Positions 28,145 to 36,855 of a stretch of 64,000 bases of DNA are shown here, piece by piece. A program made the translations under genes and the position numbers. This DNA comes from Andreprevotia chitinilytica DSM 18519 (GTDB lineage Bacteria > Pseudomonadota > Gammaproteobacteria > Burkholderiales > Chitinibacteraceae). The notes beneath the pieces are model-generated. The model ran no database searches. It saw nothing but the letters and a program-made list of their open reading frames with translations, and had not been told where the DNA came from. The first letter of the stretch is position 1; the number at the start of each line of letters is the position of its first letter. Location: the NCBI RefSeq assembly GCF_000711875.1, contig NZ_JONM01000003.1:186001-250000 (forward strand), in the 5' to 3' direction.

Positions 28145-29421
28145 TGGCGGCATTTGACGCGGGTCGGCTCGATGAGTGGCTCGCGCATCTGGAACAAGCC
28201 CATCCCAAGGCCATCGATATGGGCCTTGCCCGCATTTCGCACGTGCGGGACGTGATGGGCCTCAAGCCCGGTTTTCCGGTGCTGGTCGTGGCCGGCACCA
28301 ATGGCAAGGGCTCGGTTTGCGCCTTTCTCTCGACGATCCTGCGCTGTGCCGGCTACAAGGTCGGCACGCATACCTCGCCGCATTTGCTGCGCTACAACGA
28401 GCGCGTCACGGTCGATCTGCAGGAAGCCAGCGATGAGGCCTTGGTCGATAGCTTCCGAGCTATCGAAACTGAGCGTGGCGATACCTCGCTGACCTATTTC
28501 GAATTTGGCGTGTTGTCGGCGATGAAGATTTTCATCGATGCCAAGGTTGATGTCGCGGTGATGGAAATCGGCTTGGGCGGCCGGCTCGATGCCGTCAATA
28601 TCTTCGATGGCGATGCAGCCTGCGTGGTCAGCATCGACCTCGATCATCAAGCCTACCTTGGCGACAACCGCGAAGACATCGGCCGCGAGAAAGCCGGCAT
28701 CTTCCGTACTGGCAAGCCCGCGTTCTGCGGCGATGCCGAGCCGCCGCAAAGTTTGGCCGCTGTGGCCGCCGAGCAGGGCACGCCGCTGGAATTCATCGGT
28801 CGTGACTTCGGCTGGCAGAAAGAGGCGGAAGGGCAACAGTGGATGTTCTGGCGTGGTGATACCCGTCGCCATGCATTGCCATTGCCAGCGCTGCGTGGGC
28901 AGTACCAGCTGGGCAATGCCTCGGTGGCCTTGGCCATGCTCGATGCGCTGCGTGAACAGCTGCCGATCAGCCTCAACGACATCAAGCGGGGCTTGCTGGA
29001 AGTCGAATGGCCGGCACGTTGCCAAGTCTTGCCCGGCCGCCCGCAAACCGTGCTCGATGTAGCGCACAACCCGCATGCGGCGCGGGCGCTCAAATCCGCG
29101 CTCGATCAAATGGGCTATGCCGAAACCACCCATGCCGTGTTCGGCATGATGGCGGACAAGGATATTGAAGCGGTCGTACGCATTCTGGGCGACCGGATTG
29201 ATCGCTGGTACGCAGCAGCTCCCAATTTGCCGCGGGCGGAGCCGGCCGACCAACTAGCGCAACGCATTGCCGCGTTGCAGCCCAAGGCGCGGGTGACCGC
29301 ATTCGAATCGGTTGCCGGGGCATGGAAAGCCGCCACGCAGGCGGCCGGCGACAATGATAGAATCCTCGCCTTTGGTTCCTTCTACACCGTCGCTGAAGTC
29401 ATGGCGGCACGCGGTCGATAG
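28144..29421 (+). CDS. folC: Bifunctional dihydrofolate/folylpolyglutamate synthase
   Basis: The 425-residue Mur-ligase-like enzyme adds glutamate to dihydropteroate and extends folate polyglutamate chains. It has the ATP loop VAGTNGKGSVCAFL, the TSPHLLRYNERV segment, and the second-domain motif LDVAHNPHAA. The length fits the family. It is translationally coupled to accD and followed after 5 bases by a SPOR-domain protein. Confidence 0.95.
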   Translation: MAAFDAGRLDEWLAHLEQAHPKAIDMGLARISHVRDVMGLKPGFPVLVVAGTNGKGSVCAFLSTILRCAGYKVGTHTSPHLLRYNERVTVDLQEASDEALVDSFRAIETERGDTSLTYFEFGVLSAMKIFIDAKVDVAVMEIGLGGRLDAVNIFDGDAACVVSIDLDHQAYLGDNREDIGREKAGIFRTGKPAFCGDAEPPQSLAAVAAEQGTPLEFIGRDFGWQKEAEGQQWMFWRGDTRRHALPLPALRGQYQLGNASVALAMLDALREQLPISLNDIKRGLLEVEWPARCQVLPGRPQTVLDVAHNPHAARALKSALDQMGYAETTHAVFGMMADKDIEAVVRILGDRIDRWYAAAPNLPRAEPADQLAQRIAALQPKARVTAFESVAGAWKAATQAAGDNDRILAFGSFYTVAEVMAARGR

Positions 29422-29426
29422 CGGAT

Positions 29427-30233
29427 ATGGCACGAGACAACGTTAGCGAAGAACTCCAGCAACTCCGTAAACGTGCGCGCCGCCGCTTGATCGGCGCGGT
29501 GACCTTGGTCATCTTTGCACTGGTCGTCCTCTGGACCGTGCTGGATGGCGAGCCGCCCGTTGCCTTGACCCATCCAGTCGAAATCATCGCCAGTGCGCCC
29601 AGCACATCGGCCAGTGGCGCCAACGCCGCTGCCCAGCCGGCGCCAGCCGCAACGACTTCTACTTCCTCTTCCTCACAAGCTGTTGCTCCAGCAGTACCGG
29701 CTGCTCCGGTCGTCGCCGCAACCGATAAAACAACGCCCGCACCTGTTGCGCCGCAAGTGCTGCCGGGCAAGCTGGTTAACTCCCAAGTCGAGCATCTGCA
29801 GATCGAACCAGCACCAAAGCCGAAAGTCACGCCGAAGCCGGCTGAAGCAAAGTTGATCGAACCGAAGCCGGCCGAGTCCAAGCCTGTCGAAAAACCTGCT
29901 GTCGAAAAGCCAGTAAAGCCGACTCCAAAGCCTGTCAAAGATCCACAGCGGATTCTGGATGGCATGGATGAAGCCGAAGCACCCAAGCCCGCTGCTGAAA
30001 AGCATGTCAGCGCCCATGCCTACGTGCAGATCGGTGCATATAGCGACAAGGCCAAAGTGACGGAGATTCTTGGCAAACTCAAGGCCAATGGCTTGCCAGC
30101 CTATGGTGAGGCAGTCAATGGCAAGGGCGTTGCGCTGACGCGTATTCGTATCGCCGCCAATGACGATGCCCATGCCAAGGCGCTGCTGCAGAAGGCTGCA
30201 GCGCTCGGCTATAGCCCGCAATTGGTGCATTGA
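29427..30233 (+). CDS. dedD: SPOR-domain cell division protein, DedD-like
   Basis: The 268-residue protein has a short cytoplasmic head, one membrane span (about residues 20-40, LIGAVTLVIFALVVLWTVL), a low-complexity periplasmic linker rich in Ala, Pro and Lys, and a C-terminal SPOR domain (about 192-265, AYVQIGAYSDKAKVTEIL). SPOR domains bind denuded peptidoglycan at the septum. The domain order and the position between folC and cvpA match DedD of gammaproteobacteria. Confidence 0.88.
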   Translation: MARDNVSEELQQLRKRARRRLIGAVTLVIFALVVLWTVLDGEPPVALTHPVEIIASAPSTSASGANAAAQPAPAATTSTSSSSQAVAPAVPAAPVVAATDKTTPAPVAPQVLPGKLVNSQVEHLQIEPAPKPKVTPKPAEAKLIEPKPAESKPVEKPAVEKPVKPTPKPVKDPQRILDGMDEAEAPKPAAEKHVSAHAYVQIGAYSDKAKVTEILGKLKANGLPAYGEAVNGKGVALTRIRIAANDDAHAKALLQKAAALGYSPQLVH

Positions 30234-30240
30234 GTTCGCT

Positions 30241-30732
30241 GTGACCGGTTTCGATTACGCAATCCTCGCCATCGTTGGTTTGTCCATTTCGCTCGCCGTC
30301 ATGCGTGGCTTGGTGCAAGAGGTCATGGCGCTGGTCGGGTGGATCGCTGCGAGCTGGTTGGCAATTCACTATGCCGACTCCATATCGGTGTATATGCCCA
30401 AAGGAATTCCGGACGAGCGCTTGCGCTATTTGGCCGCGATGGTGGCGATTTTCTGTGGCGTCTGGCTGTTTGCGGCCTTGCTGCGGATCACGATCAGCCA
30501 GTTCCTGAAGGCGACCGGTTTGAATCCGCTGGATCGTTTGCTGGGCGCATTGTTTGGACTCGCGCGTGGCGTCTTGTTTGTCTTGTTGCTGGTGTTGTTG
30601 TCTGGCCTGACTGCTTTCCCGCAGTCGAGCATGTGGCGCGATGCCATGTTCAGCCCGCCGTTCGAAGCTGCCGCGAAAATGGCTGTGCCTTGGCTGCCCA
30701 AGGGGCTGGCGGAGCGCATCAAGTTTGAATGA
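30241..30732 (+). CDS. cvpA: CvpA family membrane protein
   Basis: The 163-residue inner-membrane protein has four hydrophobic segments and the family opening FDYAILAIVGLSISLAVMRG. CvpA is needed for colicin V export in E. coli; its general role is unclear, with links to envelope and bile tolerance. The start is a GTG at 30241, 7 bases after the SPOR gene. It sits just before purF, as in E. coli and Pseudomonas. Confidence 0.9.
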   Translation: MTGFDYAILAIVGLSISLAVMRGLVQEVMALVGWIAASWLAIHYADSISVYMPKGIPDERLRYLAAMVAIFCGVWLFAALLRITISQFLKATGLNPLDRLLGALFGLARGVLFVLLLVLLSGLTAFPQSSMWRDAMFSPPFEAAAKMAVPWLPKGLAERIKFE

Positions 30733-30790
30733 AGCTGCCCGGAAGGCGTTTCCGGGTGGCCGTTTTTATGTGTTTTGAGGATCGTTGAAT

Positions 30791-32335
30791 ATGTGTGGCA
30801 TCGTCGGCCTTGTCGCCAAAACCCCCGTCAACCAGATGCTGTATGACGGGCTGCTGGTCCTGCAACATCGGGGCCAGGATGCTGCCGGCATCGTGACCGC
30901 CGAAGGACCGATGTTCCACATGCATAAAGGCCAGGGCTTGGTGCGCGATGTGTTCCGCACCCGCAACATGCGCTCGTTGCTCGGCAATGCCGGCATTGGC
31001 CATGTGCGCTACCCGACGGCAGGTTCGGCTTCCAGCCTGGCCGAATCACAGCCGTTCTACGTCAACAGCCCGTTCGGCATCGTGCTGGCGCACAACGGCA
31101 ACCTCACCAACGACAAGCAACTGAAAGACGAGATGTACCGCACCGATTTGCGGCACATCAACACCAATTCCGATTCCGAAGCGCTGCTCAACGTGTTGGC
31201 GCACGAGCTGTCCAAGCGCACCAACGGCTTGGCGCTGACGCCGGAAATCGTTTTCGATGCCGTGACCGCCGTGCATCAGCGCGTGCGTGGCGCTTATGCG
31301 GTCGTGGCATTGGTGGCAGGCTTTGGCCTGATCGCCTTCCGTGATCCGTATGGTATCCGCCCGCTGTCGCTGGGCGTACACGAAACAGCCGAAGGCCCGG
31401 AATACATCGTGGCCAGCGAATCGGTCGTGCTCGACACGCTCGGTTTCAAATTCATGCGCGATGTTGCACCGGGCGAGGCGGTCTATGTCTCGTTCGACGG
31501 CAAGCTCTCCAGCCGCCAGTGCCACCCGCATGCAAAGCTGGTGCCGTGTATCTTCGAACACGTCTACTTTGCCCGGCCGGATAGCGTCATCGACGGGATC
31601 TCGGTGCATGAAGCCCGCCTGAACATGGGCATGCGTCTGGCGGATAAAGTGCGCGGCATGGTGCCGGCGCTTGATATCGATGTAGTGATCCCGATCCCGG
31701 ACACCAGCCGCGATGCAGCGCTGGAAATGGCCAACGAACTCAAGCTGCCGTACCGCGAGGGCTTCATCAAGAACCGCTATATCGGCCGCACCTTCATCAT
31801 GCCGGGGCAGGCCAGCCGCAAGAAGTCGGTGCGCCAGAAGCTCAACCCGATTGCAGTCGAATTCCGTGGCAAGAACGTGCTGCTGGTCGACGATTCGATC
31901 GTGCGTGGCACGACCTCGAAGGAAATCGTGCAGATGGTGCGGGACTGTGGCGCGAAGAAGGTCTACCTCGCTTCCGCCGCCCCGCCAGTCAAGTTCCCGC
32001 ACGTTTATGGCATCGACATGCCGACCCGTGCCGAGCTGATCGCGACCGGCCGTACGGACGAGCAGATCGCCGAAGAGATCGGTGCCGATGCAATCATCTA
32101 TCAGGAGCTCAGCGCCTTGATCGAAGCCTGTAGCGATGCCAGCGGCGGCAAGATCACCGAGTTTGAAACCTCGTGTTTCGATGGCAACTACATTACTGGT
32201 GATATCACCGATGCCTACCTGGATGAGCTGGAAGCCAAGCGTCTGTCGCCGCTGTCTGCCAAATCCAAGGAAGGCGATCCGGATAGCCGGCTGCTGGATT
32301 TGAACATTGGCGTAGCGGAACAGAATTTGATTTAG
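30791..32335 (+). CDS. purF: Amidophosphoribosyltransferase
   Basis: The 514-residue enzyme makes 5-phosphoribosylamine, the first committed step of purine synthesis. The start MCGIVGLV puts the catalytic cysteine at position 2, exposed after methionine removal, which fixes the start at 30791. Further motifs are HNGNLTN, CDSEALLN-like NSDSEALLN, and the PRPP-binding VLLVDDSIVRGTTSKEIV. A GC-rich hairpin (CCCGGAA/TTCCGGG) lies in the 58 bases before the start. The gene ends 2 bases before a hairpin repeat. Confidence 0.97.
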   Translation: MCGIVGLVAKTPVNQMLYDGLLVLQHRGQDAAGIVTAEGPMFHMHKGQGLVRDVFRTRNMRSLLGNAGIGHVRYPTAGSASSLAESQPFYVNSPFGIVLAHNGNLTNDKQLKDEMYRTDLRHINTNSDSEALLNVLAHELSKRTNGLALTPEIVFDAVTAVHQRVRGAYAVVALVAGFGLIAFRDPYGIRPLSLGVHETAEGPEYIVASESVVLDTLGFKFMRDVAPGEAVYVSFDGKLSSRQCHPHAKLVPCIFEHVYFARPDSVIDGISVHEARLNMGMRLADKVRGMVPALDIDVVIPIPDTSRDAALEMANELKLPYREGFIKNRYIGRTFIMPGQASRKKSVRQKLNPIAVEFRGKNVLLVDDSIVRGTTSKEIVQMVRDCGAKKVYLASAAPPVKFPHVYGIDMPTRAELIATGRTDEQIAEEIGADAIIYQELSALIEACSDASGGKITEFETSCFDGNYITGDITDAYLDELEAKRLSPLSAKSKEGDPDSRLLDLNIGVAEQNLI

Positions 32336-32337
32336 CG

Positions 32338-32436
32338 CCCACGAACAAAGTCCCGCTGGCTGCGTTCTGCTCGCTTGCCGTACGACTTGTACTGTCTGCG
32401 CTTCGCACGCCTTGCCAGCGGGGCTTTGTTCGCGGG
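32338..32436. repeat. 99-bp hairpin repeat, family 2, copy A
   Basis: The outer arms (CGAACAAAG / CTTTGTTCG, extended by GCTGGC / GCCAGC) are complementary. The core resembles the second copy at 47517-47625, including GCTGGCTGCGTT, CTTGCCGTACG, CTGCG and CTTGCCAGC. The arms differ between the copies although pairing is preserved. It begins 2 bases after the purF stop codon and fills most of the gap to metZ. Confidence 0.85.
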
Positions 32437-32488
32437 CAGTTACTCAGCGGGGGCAATGGCTCCCGTTGGCGTTTCAAGGATTTCTCCC

Positions 32489-33670
32489 ATGCAAGATTTC
32501 GATTTCGACGACCTTCACCCCGATACCCTCGCCATCCGCGCCGGTACCACGCGCAGCGAGTTTGGCGAGCATTCGGATGCGATGTATCTGACCTCGAGCT
32601 TCTGTGTCGGCAGCGCCGAAGAAGCCTCGCTCAAGTTCACCAATCAGATTCCCGGTTTCATCTATTCGCGCTTCACCAACCCGACGGTGACAGCGTTCGA
32701 AGAGCGGCTCGCGGCGCTGGAAGGCGGCGAGAAAGCGATTGCGACGGCGTCCGGCATGGCGGCGATCCTGGCGCTTGGCATGGCGCATCTGAAAGCGGGC
32801 GATCACGTCGTTGCATCGAACGGCCTGTTTGGCGCGACGATCCAGCTCTTCAATACCTACTTCGTGAAGTTCGGCGTCGAAGTCAGCTACGTGAGCGCGA
32901 CTGATCCGGCAGCGTGGCAAGCGGCGGTCAAGCCGAACACCAAGCTGTTCTTCCTCGAAACCCCATCCAATCCGCTGACTGAAGTGGCCGATATTCCCGC
33001 GATTGCGGCGGTTGCCCACGCCAACGGCGCATTGCTGGCGGTCGATAACTGCTTCTGCACGCCGATCCTGCAGCAACCGCTGAAACTCGGCGCTGATCTG
33101 GTGGTGCATTCCGCCACCAAGTATCTGGATGGGCAGGGCCGGGTGCTCGGCGGCGCGGTAGTTGGCAAGAAAGAGCTGATCGATCCGGTTTACCTGTTCC
33201 TGCGCACTGCCGGCCCAAGTCTCTCGCCCTTCAACGCCTGGGTGATCCTCAAAGGCATGGAAACGCTGCCGATCCGCATGCGTGCGCATTGCGAGAATGC
33301 GCTGAAGCTGGCGCAGTGGCTGGAAAGCCGGCCAGAGATTGATCGCGTTTTCTACCCTGGGCTGGAGTCGCACCCGCAATATGCGTTGGCGCAACGGCAG
33401 CAGAAAGGCGGTGGCGGCATTGTGTCGTTCGAGGTCAAGGGCGGCCGCGAGGCAGCCTGGAAGCTGATCGACCGCGTGCAATTGCTCTCCCGCACCGCCA
33501 ACCTCGGTGATGTACGCAGCACGATTACGCACCCGGCTAGTACCACGCACGGCCGTGTCACGCCGGAAGCGCGTGCTACGGCCGGCATCCGTGAAGGGCT
33601 GATCCGCATTTCGGTCGGCTTGGAGAATATCGACGACCTGATCGCTGATCTGGAACGTGGCTTGGCCTGA
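32489..33670 (+). CDS. metZ: O-succinylhomoserine sulfhydrylase
   Basis: The 393-residue PLP enzyme makes homocysteine directly from O-succinylhomoserine and sulphide. It has the Cys/Met-metabolism fold, with the PLP lysine in VVHSATKYLDGQGRVLGG, and FLETPSNPLTEVADI and YSRFTNPTVTAFEERLA. The start at 32489 has AAGGA 9 bases before it. The cvpA-purF-metZ order is known from Pseudomonas, which favours MetZ over cystathionine gamma-synthase. Confidence 0.92.
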   Translation: MQDFDFDDLHPDTLAIRAGTTRSEFGEHSDAMYLTSSFCVGSAEEASLKFTNQIPGFIYSRFTNPTVTAFEERLAALEGGEKAIATASGMAAILALGMAHLKAGDHVVASNGLFGATIQLFNTYFVKFGVEVSYVSATDPAAWQAAVKPNTKLFFLETPSNPLTEVADIPAIAAVAHANGALLAVDNCFCTPILQQPLKLGADLVVHSATKYLDGQGRVLGGAVVGKKELIDPVYLFLRTAGPSLSPFNAWVILKGMETLPIRMRAHCENALKLAQWLESRPEIDRVFYPGLESHPQYALAQRQQKGGGGIVSFEVKGGREAAWKLIDRVQLLSRTANLGDVRSTITHPASTTHGRVTPEARATAGIREGLIRISVGLENIDDLIADLERGLA

Positions 33671-33740
33671 TTGCCACACTCGGCCGGTGATTGTTCGCTG
33701 CCATGTGGATTGATCGCCGGTAAGCTTGGTTCGTTTACGA

Positions 33741-33788
33741 CGGTGTGGGGACGACCCCACACCGTTTTCCATTGATGGGGACGACCCC
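33741..33788 (+). promoter_or_regulatory. Guanidine-II riboswitch (mini-ykkC)
   Basis: Two hairpins are each capped by the diagnostic ACGA loop. The first is CGGTGTGGGG-ACGA-CCCCACACCG (33741-33764), and the second is GGGG-ACGA-CCCC (33777-33788), separated by 12 bases. The CGGGAG ribosome binding site follows 6 bases later, so ligand binding can control its exposure. The downstream gene is a Gdx-type exporter, which is the usual target. Confidence 0.95.
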
Positions 33789-33806
33789 GCCCACCGGGAG
33801 TTGATC

Positions 33807-34133
33807 ATGTCCCCCACCTTCCTGCCTTGGCTTGCCCTGATATTCGCCGGTCTCTTCGAGGTCGCCTGGGCCCTGGCGCTGAAAGCCTCTGACGGCTTCA
33901 GCAAACCGATCCCATCTATTACCTTCGGTATTACCGCCACCATCAGCATGGTGCTGCTGGCCTATGCCATGAAGCATCTGCCAGCCGGTACGGCCTACGC
34001 CATCTGGACCGGTATCGGCGCGGTCGGTACGGTCGTGCTCGGTATCGTCTGGTTTGGCGATCCGGCCAACTTGCTGCGGGTTGCATCGATTTGCCTGATC
34101 CTGGCCGGCATTGTTGGTCTCAAGCTGGCGTGA
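33807..34133 (+). CDS. gdx: Guanidinium exporter Gdx (SMR family, SugE-like)
   Basis: The 108-residue small multidrug resistance protein has four membrane helices and the central glutamate in FAGLFEVAWALALKAS, the pattern of the Gdx (formerly SugE) subgroup rather than EmrE. It works as an antiparallel dimer that swaps protons for guanidinium. Later helices show YAIWTGIGAVGTVVLGI. The start at 33807 follows CGGGAG. The guanidine-II riboswitch upstream supports guanidinium as the substrate. Confidence 0.95.
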   Translation: MSPTFLPWLALIFAGLFEVAWALALKASDGFSKPIPSITFGITATISMVLLAYAMKHLPAGTAYAIWTGIGAVGTVVLGIVWFGDPANLLRVASICLILAGIVGLKLA

Positions 34134-34292
34134 TCTTCTGATCGCATTCGGGAAAACACTGATACCGGCATTCGTTCTCTACGGCGGACTATCGCGCGGT
34201 GGAAAAAAGTAGTTATATCAAATCGACTACATGCCATCTGCATGCTGGGTTAGCATGGCGAGCGCATCCGAATGATCCGATCAGGAGTCAGC

Positions 34293-36365
34293 ATGAAAGC
34301 AGTCAAGCAGTGGGGGATATGGTTGGTGGTGGGTTTGGTGGGCGCATTTGCGTTCGCCACACTCGCACTTAGCCGTGGTGAGCACGTCAATGCGGTCTGG
34401 TTGGTGACGGCGGCGGTAGCTTGTTACGCAATCGCATACCGGTTCTACAGCCGTTTTATCGCTGAAAAAGTCTTTGAGCTGGATGACCGGCGCATGACGC
34501 CGGCCGAGCGCCGCAACGACGGCCTGGACTACGTGCCGACCAACAAGTGGGTGCTGTTCGGCCACCACTTCGCTGCCATTGCGGGTGCCGGCCCGCTGGT
34601 CGGCCCGATCCTGGCGGCGCAAATGGGCTACTTGCCCGGCACGCTGTGGATTCTGATCGGCGTGATGCTGGCAGGTGCCGTGCAGGATTTCCTGATTCTG
34701 TTCATCTCTACCCGCCGCGATGGCCGCTCACTGGGCGAAATGGCCAAGCAAGAGCTGGGCGCATTCGCTGGCGTGGTTGTGATGCTCGGTGCGCTGGGCG
34801 TGATGATCATCATCCTGTCCGCCTTGGCGCTCGTGGTCGTGAAAGCCTTGACCGACAGTCCGTGGGGCACGTTCACCATTGCTGCAACGATCCCGATTGC
34901 CATCTTCATGGGCATCTACATGCGCTTTATCCGCCCGGGCCGCATTGCCGAGATTTCGGTGATCGGTTTCGTGCTGATGATGCTGGCGATCATCTATGGC
35001 GGCGATATCGCCAAAGACCCGACCTTCGGTCCGCTGTTTACGCTGCATGGCACCGAGCTGACCTGGGCGCTGGTGATCTACGGTTTCGTGGCATCGGTGC
35101 TGCCGGTGTGGCTGCTGCTGGCCCCGCGTGATTACCTCTCTACCTTCCTCAAGATCGGCGTGATCGTCGGCTTGGCGATCGGCATCGTGTTTGCTGCGCC
35201 AGATCTGAAGATGCCGGCGGTGTCGCGCTTTATCGATGGCTCTGGCCCGGTGTTCGCCGGCAGCCTGTTCCCGTTCCTGTTCATCACCATTGCCTGCGGT
35301 TCGATCTCGGGCTTCCACGCGCTGGTAGCATCCGGCACCACGCCCAAGCTGGTCGAGCGCGAAAGCCACATGCGCGTGATCGGTTACGGCGCGATGCTGA
35401 TGGAGTCGTTCGTCGCCATCATGGCCTTGATCTGCGCCTCGGTGATCGATCCGGGTGTCTACTTCGCTTTGAATTCGCCGGCGGCATTGATCGGCAAGAC
35501 GGTTGAATCCGCCTCGCTGGCGATCAATCAGTGGGGCTTCATGATTACGCCGGAGATGCTCAGCCAGATCGCGGCGGATGTCGGCGAGAAGAGCATTCTG
35601 TCCCGCGCTGGCGGCGCACCGACGTTCGCGGTGGGCATGGCGCACATCATCACGGAAATCTTCCATAGCAAGGCGATGATGGCGTTCTGGTATCACTTCG
35701 CCATCCTGTTCGAAGCGTTGTTCATCCTCACCGCTGTGGATGCCGGCACGCGCGCTTGCCGCTTCATGGTGCAGGATCTGGCCGGTGTCGTGGTGCCGGG
35801 CCTGGGCCGCAGCCGTTCGTGGGCGGGCAACCTGATCGGCACGGCCGTGGCGGTATCGGGCTGGGGCTACTTCGTTTACCAAGGCGTGGTCGACCCACTC
35901 GGCGGCATCAATACGCTGTGGCCGCTGTTCGGCATCGGTAACCAGATGCTGGCCTCGATGGCGCTGATCCTTGGCACCGTGGTGTTGTTCAAGATGAAGA
36001 AAGAACGTTACGCGTGGGTCACTGTGTTGCCGACCGCATGGCTCTTCATCACCTCGATGAGCGCCGGCTGGGAGAAGATTTTCAGCAGTAATCCGAAGAT
36101 CGGCTTCCTCGCCGTGGCCGACAAGTTCAACGCCGCTGCTGCGCATGGCACCTTGCTTGCGCCAGCCAAGACGGTCGAGGATATGCAGCGTATCGCCTTC
36201 AACAACGAAATCAACGCGGCGCTGTGCGGCTTCTTCATGCTGGTGGCGGTGGTGATGCTGGTGGCGGCGTTCTTCAACATCCGTCGCGCTCTGGCTGCAC
36301 GCAACCCGACGATGCGTGAAGCTGAAATCCAGCTGCGTGGCGAACCGGTGCCGAATCGTGCTTGA
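34293..36365 (+). CDS. cstA: Carbon starvation protein A (peptide/pyruvate transporter)
   Basis: The 690-residue inner-membrane protein has about 16-18 hydrophobic segments. The family motifs are GHHFAAIAGAGPLVGPILAA and GSISGFHALVASGTTPK. CstA and its paralogue BtsT take up peptides or pyruvate when preferred carbon sources run out. The start at 34293 has AGGAG 5 bases before it; an in-frame ATG at 34272 is less likely. A YbdD-type gene overlaps its end, as for most cstA genes. The upstream gap has no recognised operator. Confidence 0.94.
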   Translation: MKAVKQWGIWLVVGLVGAFAFATLALSRGEHVNAVWLVTAAVACYAIAYRFYSRFIAEKVFELDDRRMTPAERRNDGLDYVPTNKWVLFGHHFAAIAGAGPLVGPILAAQMGYLPGTLWILIGVMLAGAVQDFLILFISTRRDGRSLGEMAKQELGAFAGVVVMLGALGVMIIILSALALVVVKALTDSPWGTFTIAATIPIAIFMGIYMRFIRPGRIAEISVIGFVLMMLAIIYGGDIAKDPTFGPLFTLHGTELTWALVIYGFVASVLPVWLLLAPRDYLSTFLKIGVIVGLAIGIVFAAPDLKMPAVSRFIDGSGPVFAGSLFPFLFITIACGSISGFHALVASGTTPKLVERESHMRVIGYGAMLMESFVAIMALICASVIDPGVYFALNSPAALIGKTVESASLAINQWGFMITPEMLSQIAADVGEKSILSRAGGAPTFAVGMAHIITEIFHSKAMMAFWYHFAILFEALFILTAVDAGTRACRFMVQDLAGVVVPGLGRSRSWAGNLIGTAVAVSGWGYFVYQGVVDPLGGINTLWPLFGIGNQMLASMALILGTVVLFKMKKERYAWVTVLPTAWLFITSMSAGWEKIFSSNPKIGFLAVADKFNAAAAHGTLLAPAKTVEDMQRIAFNNEINAALCGFFMLVAVVMLVAAFFNIRRALAARNPTMREAEIQLRGEPVPNRA

Positions 36366-36750
36366 TCTATCCAGTCTGGCTTCAACACTGCGTGGCGGCC
36401 GGCGCGAGCCGGCTCCGCCGACGACGATGGGAGAGGAGGGCGATGCCTACGAGCGTTACCTCGCCAGCCATACCGCCAGCCACGCAGACGGCATGCCGAT
36501 GAGCCGTGCCGAGTTCGAGCGTTACAGCTTGGGTTCGGACTGGCTGACCGGCATCAGGGAGGCGGCAAAGAAGGTCGTGCAGACCTGCCGCTTGATGGTG
36601 GGCATTCACGACTATGAGTACTACCTGCAACACATGCACGAGCGTCATCCGGATGCCACGCCGATGAGCCGCAATGACTTCTACCGTTATTGCCTTGAGG
36701 CGCGCTTCCCCAGTGCGGATCGAGCGGCTGGTGGGAAATGTCCATGCTGA
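36358..36750 (+). CDS. YbdD/YjiX family protein with an internal repeat
   Basis: The 130-residue protein is encoded from a GTG overlapping the cstA stop by 8 bases. Typical YbdD proteins that accompany CstA have about 65 residues and one motif of the form DYxxYVxHMxxxHPDxxPM. Here it occurs twice: YERYLASHTASHADGMPMS (about residues 32-50) and YEYYLQHMHERHPDATPMS (about 86-104). Both are followed by an RxxFxRY-type helix. The protein ends in KCPC, near the usual cysteine-rich tail. YbdD is thought to be an accessory of the transporter. The doubling may be a tandem duplication or a fusion of two paralogues; function is unknown. Confidence 0.8.
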   Translation: MLDLSSLASTLRGGRREPAPPTTMGEEGDAYERYLASHTASHADGMPMSRAEFERYSLGSDWLTGIREAAKKVVQTCRLMVGIHDYEYYLQHMHERHPDATPMSRNDFYRYCLEARFPSADRAAGGKCPC

Positions 36751-36765
36751 TGGCTTGATAGGCGA

Positions 36766-36802
36766 TAAAAAAACAGGCACCTTTCGAGGTGCCTGTTTTT
36801 TG
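36766..36802. terminator. Bidirectional terminator after the cstA operon
   Basis: ACAGGCACCT and AGGTGCCTGT pair perfectly around TTCG, with seven A on the left and six T on the right. It separates the convergent MFS-acyltransferase gene. Confidence 0.92.
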
Positions 36803-36855
36803 TCTTGGCGCGATGCCATCCCGGCCGATAGCACCGTCCGGGCTGCACGTGGCGC

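Noticed and set aside
27574-29253. A 559-codon open frame antisense to accD and folC
   Set aside because: It is a shadow across two well-supported genes.
34728-36146. A 472-codon open frame antisense to cstA
   Set aside because: The His/Arg/Gln-rich translation is typical of a reversed membrane-protein gene.
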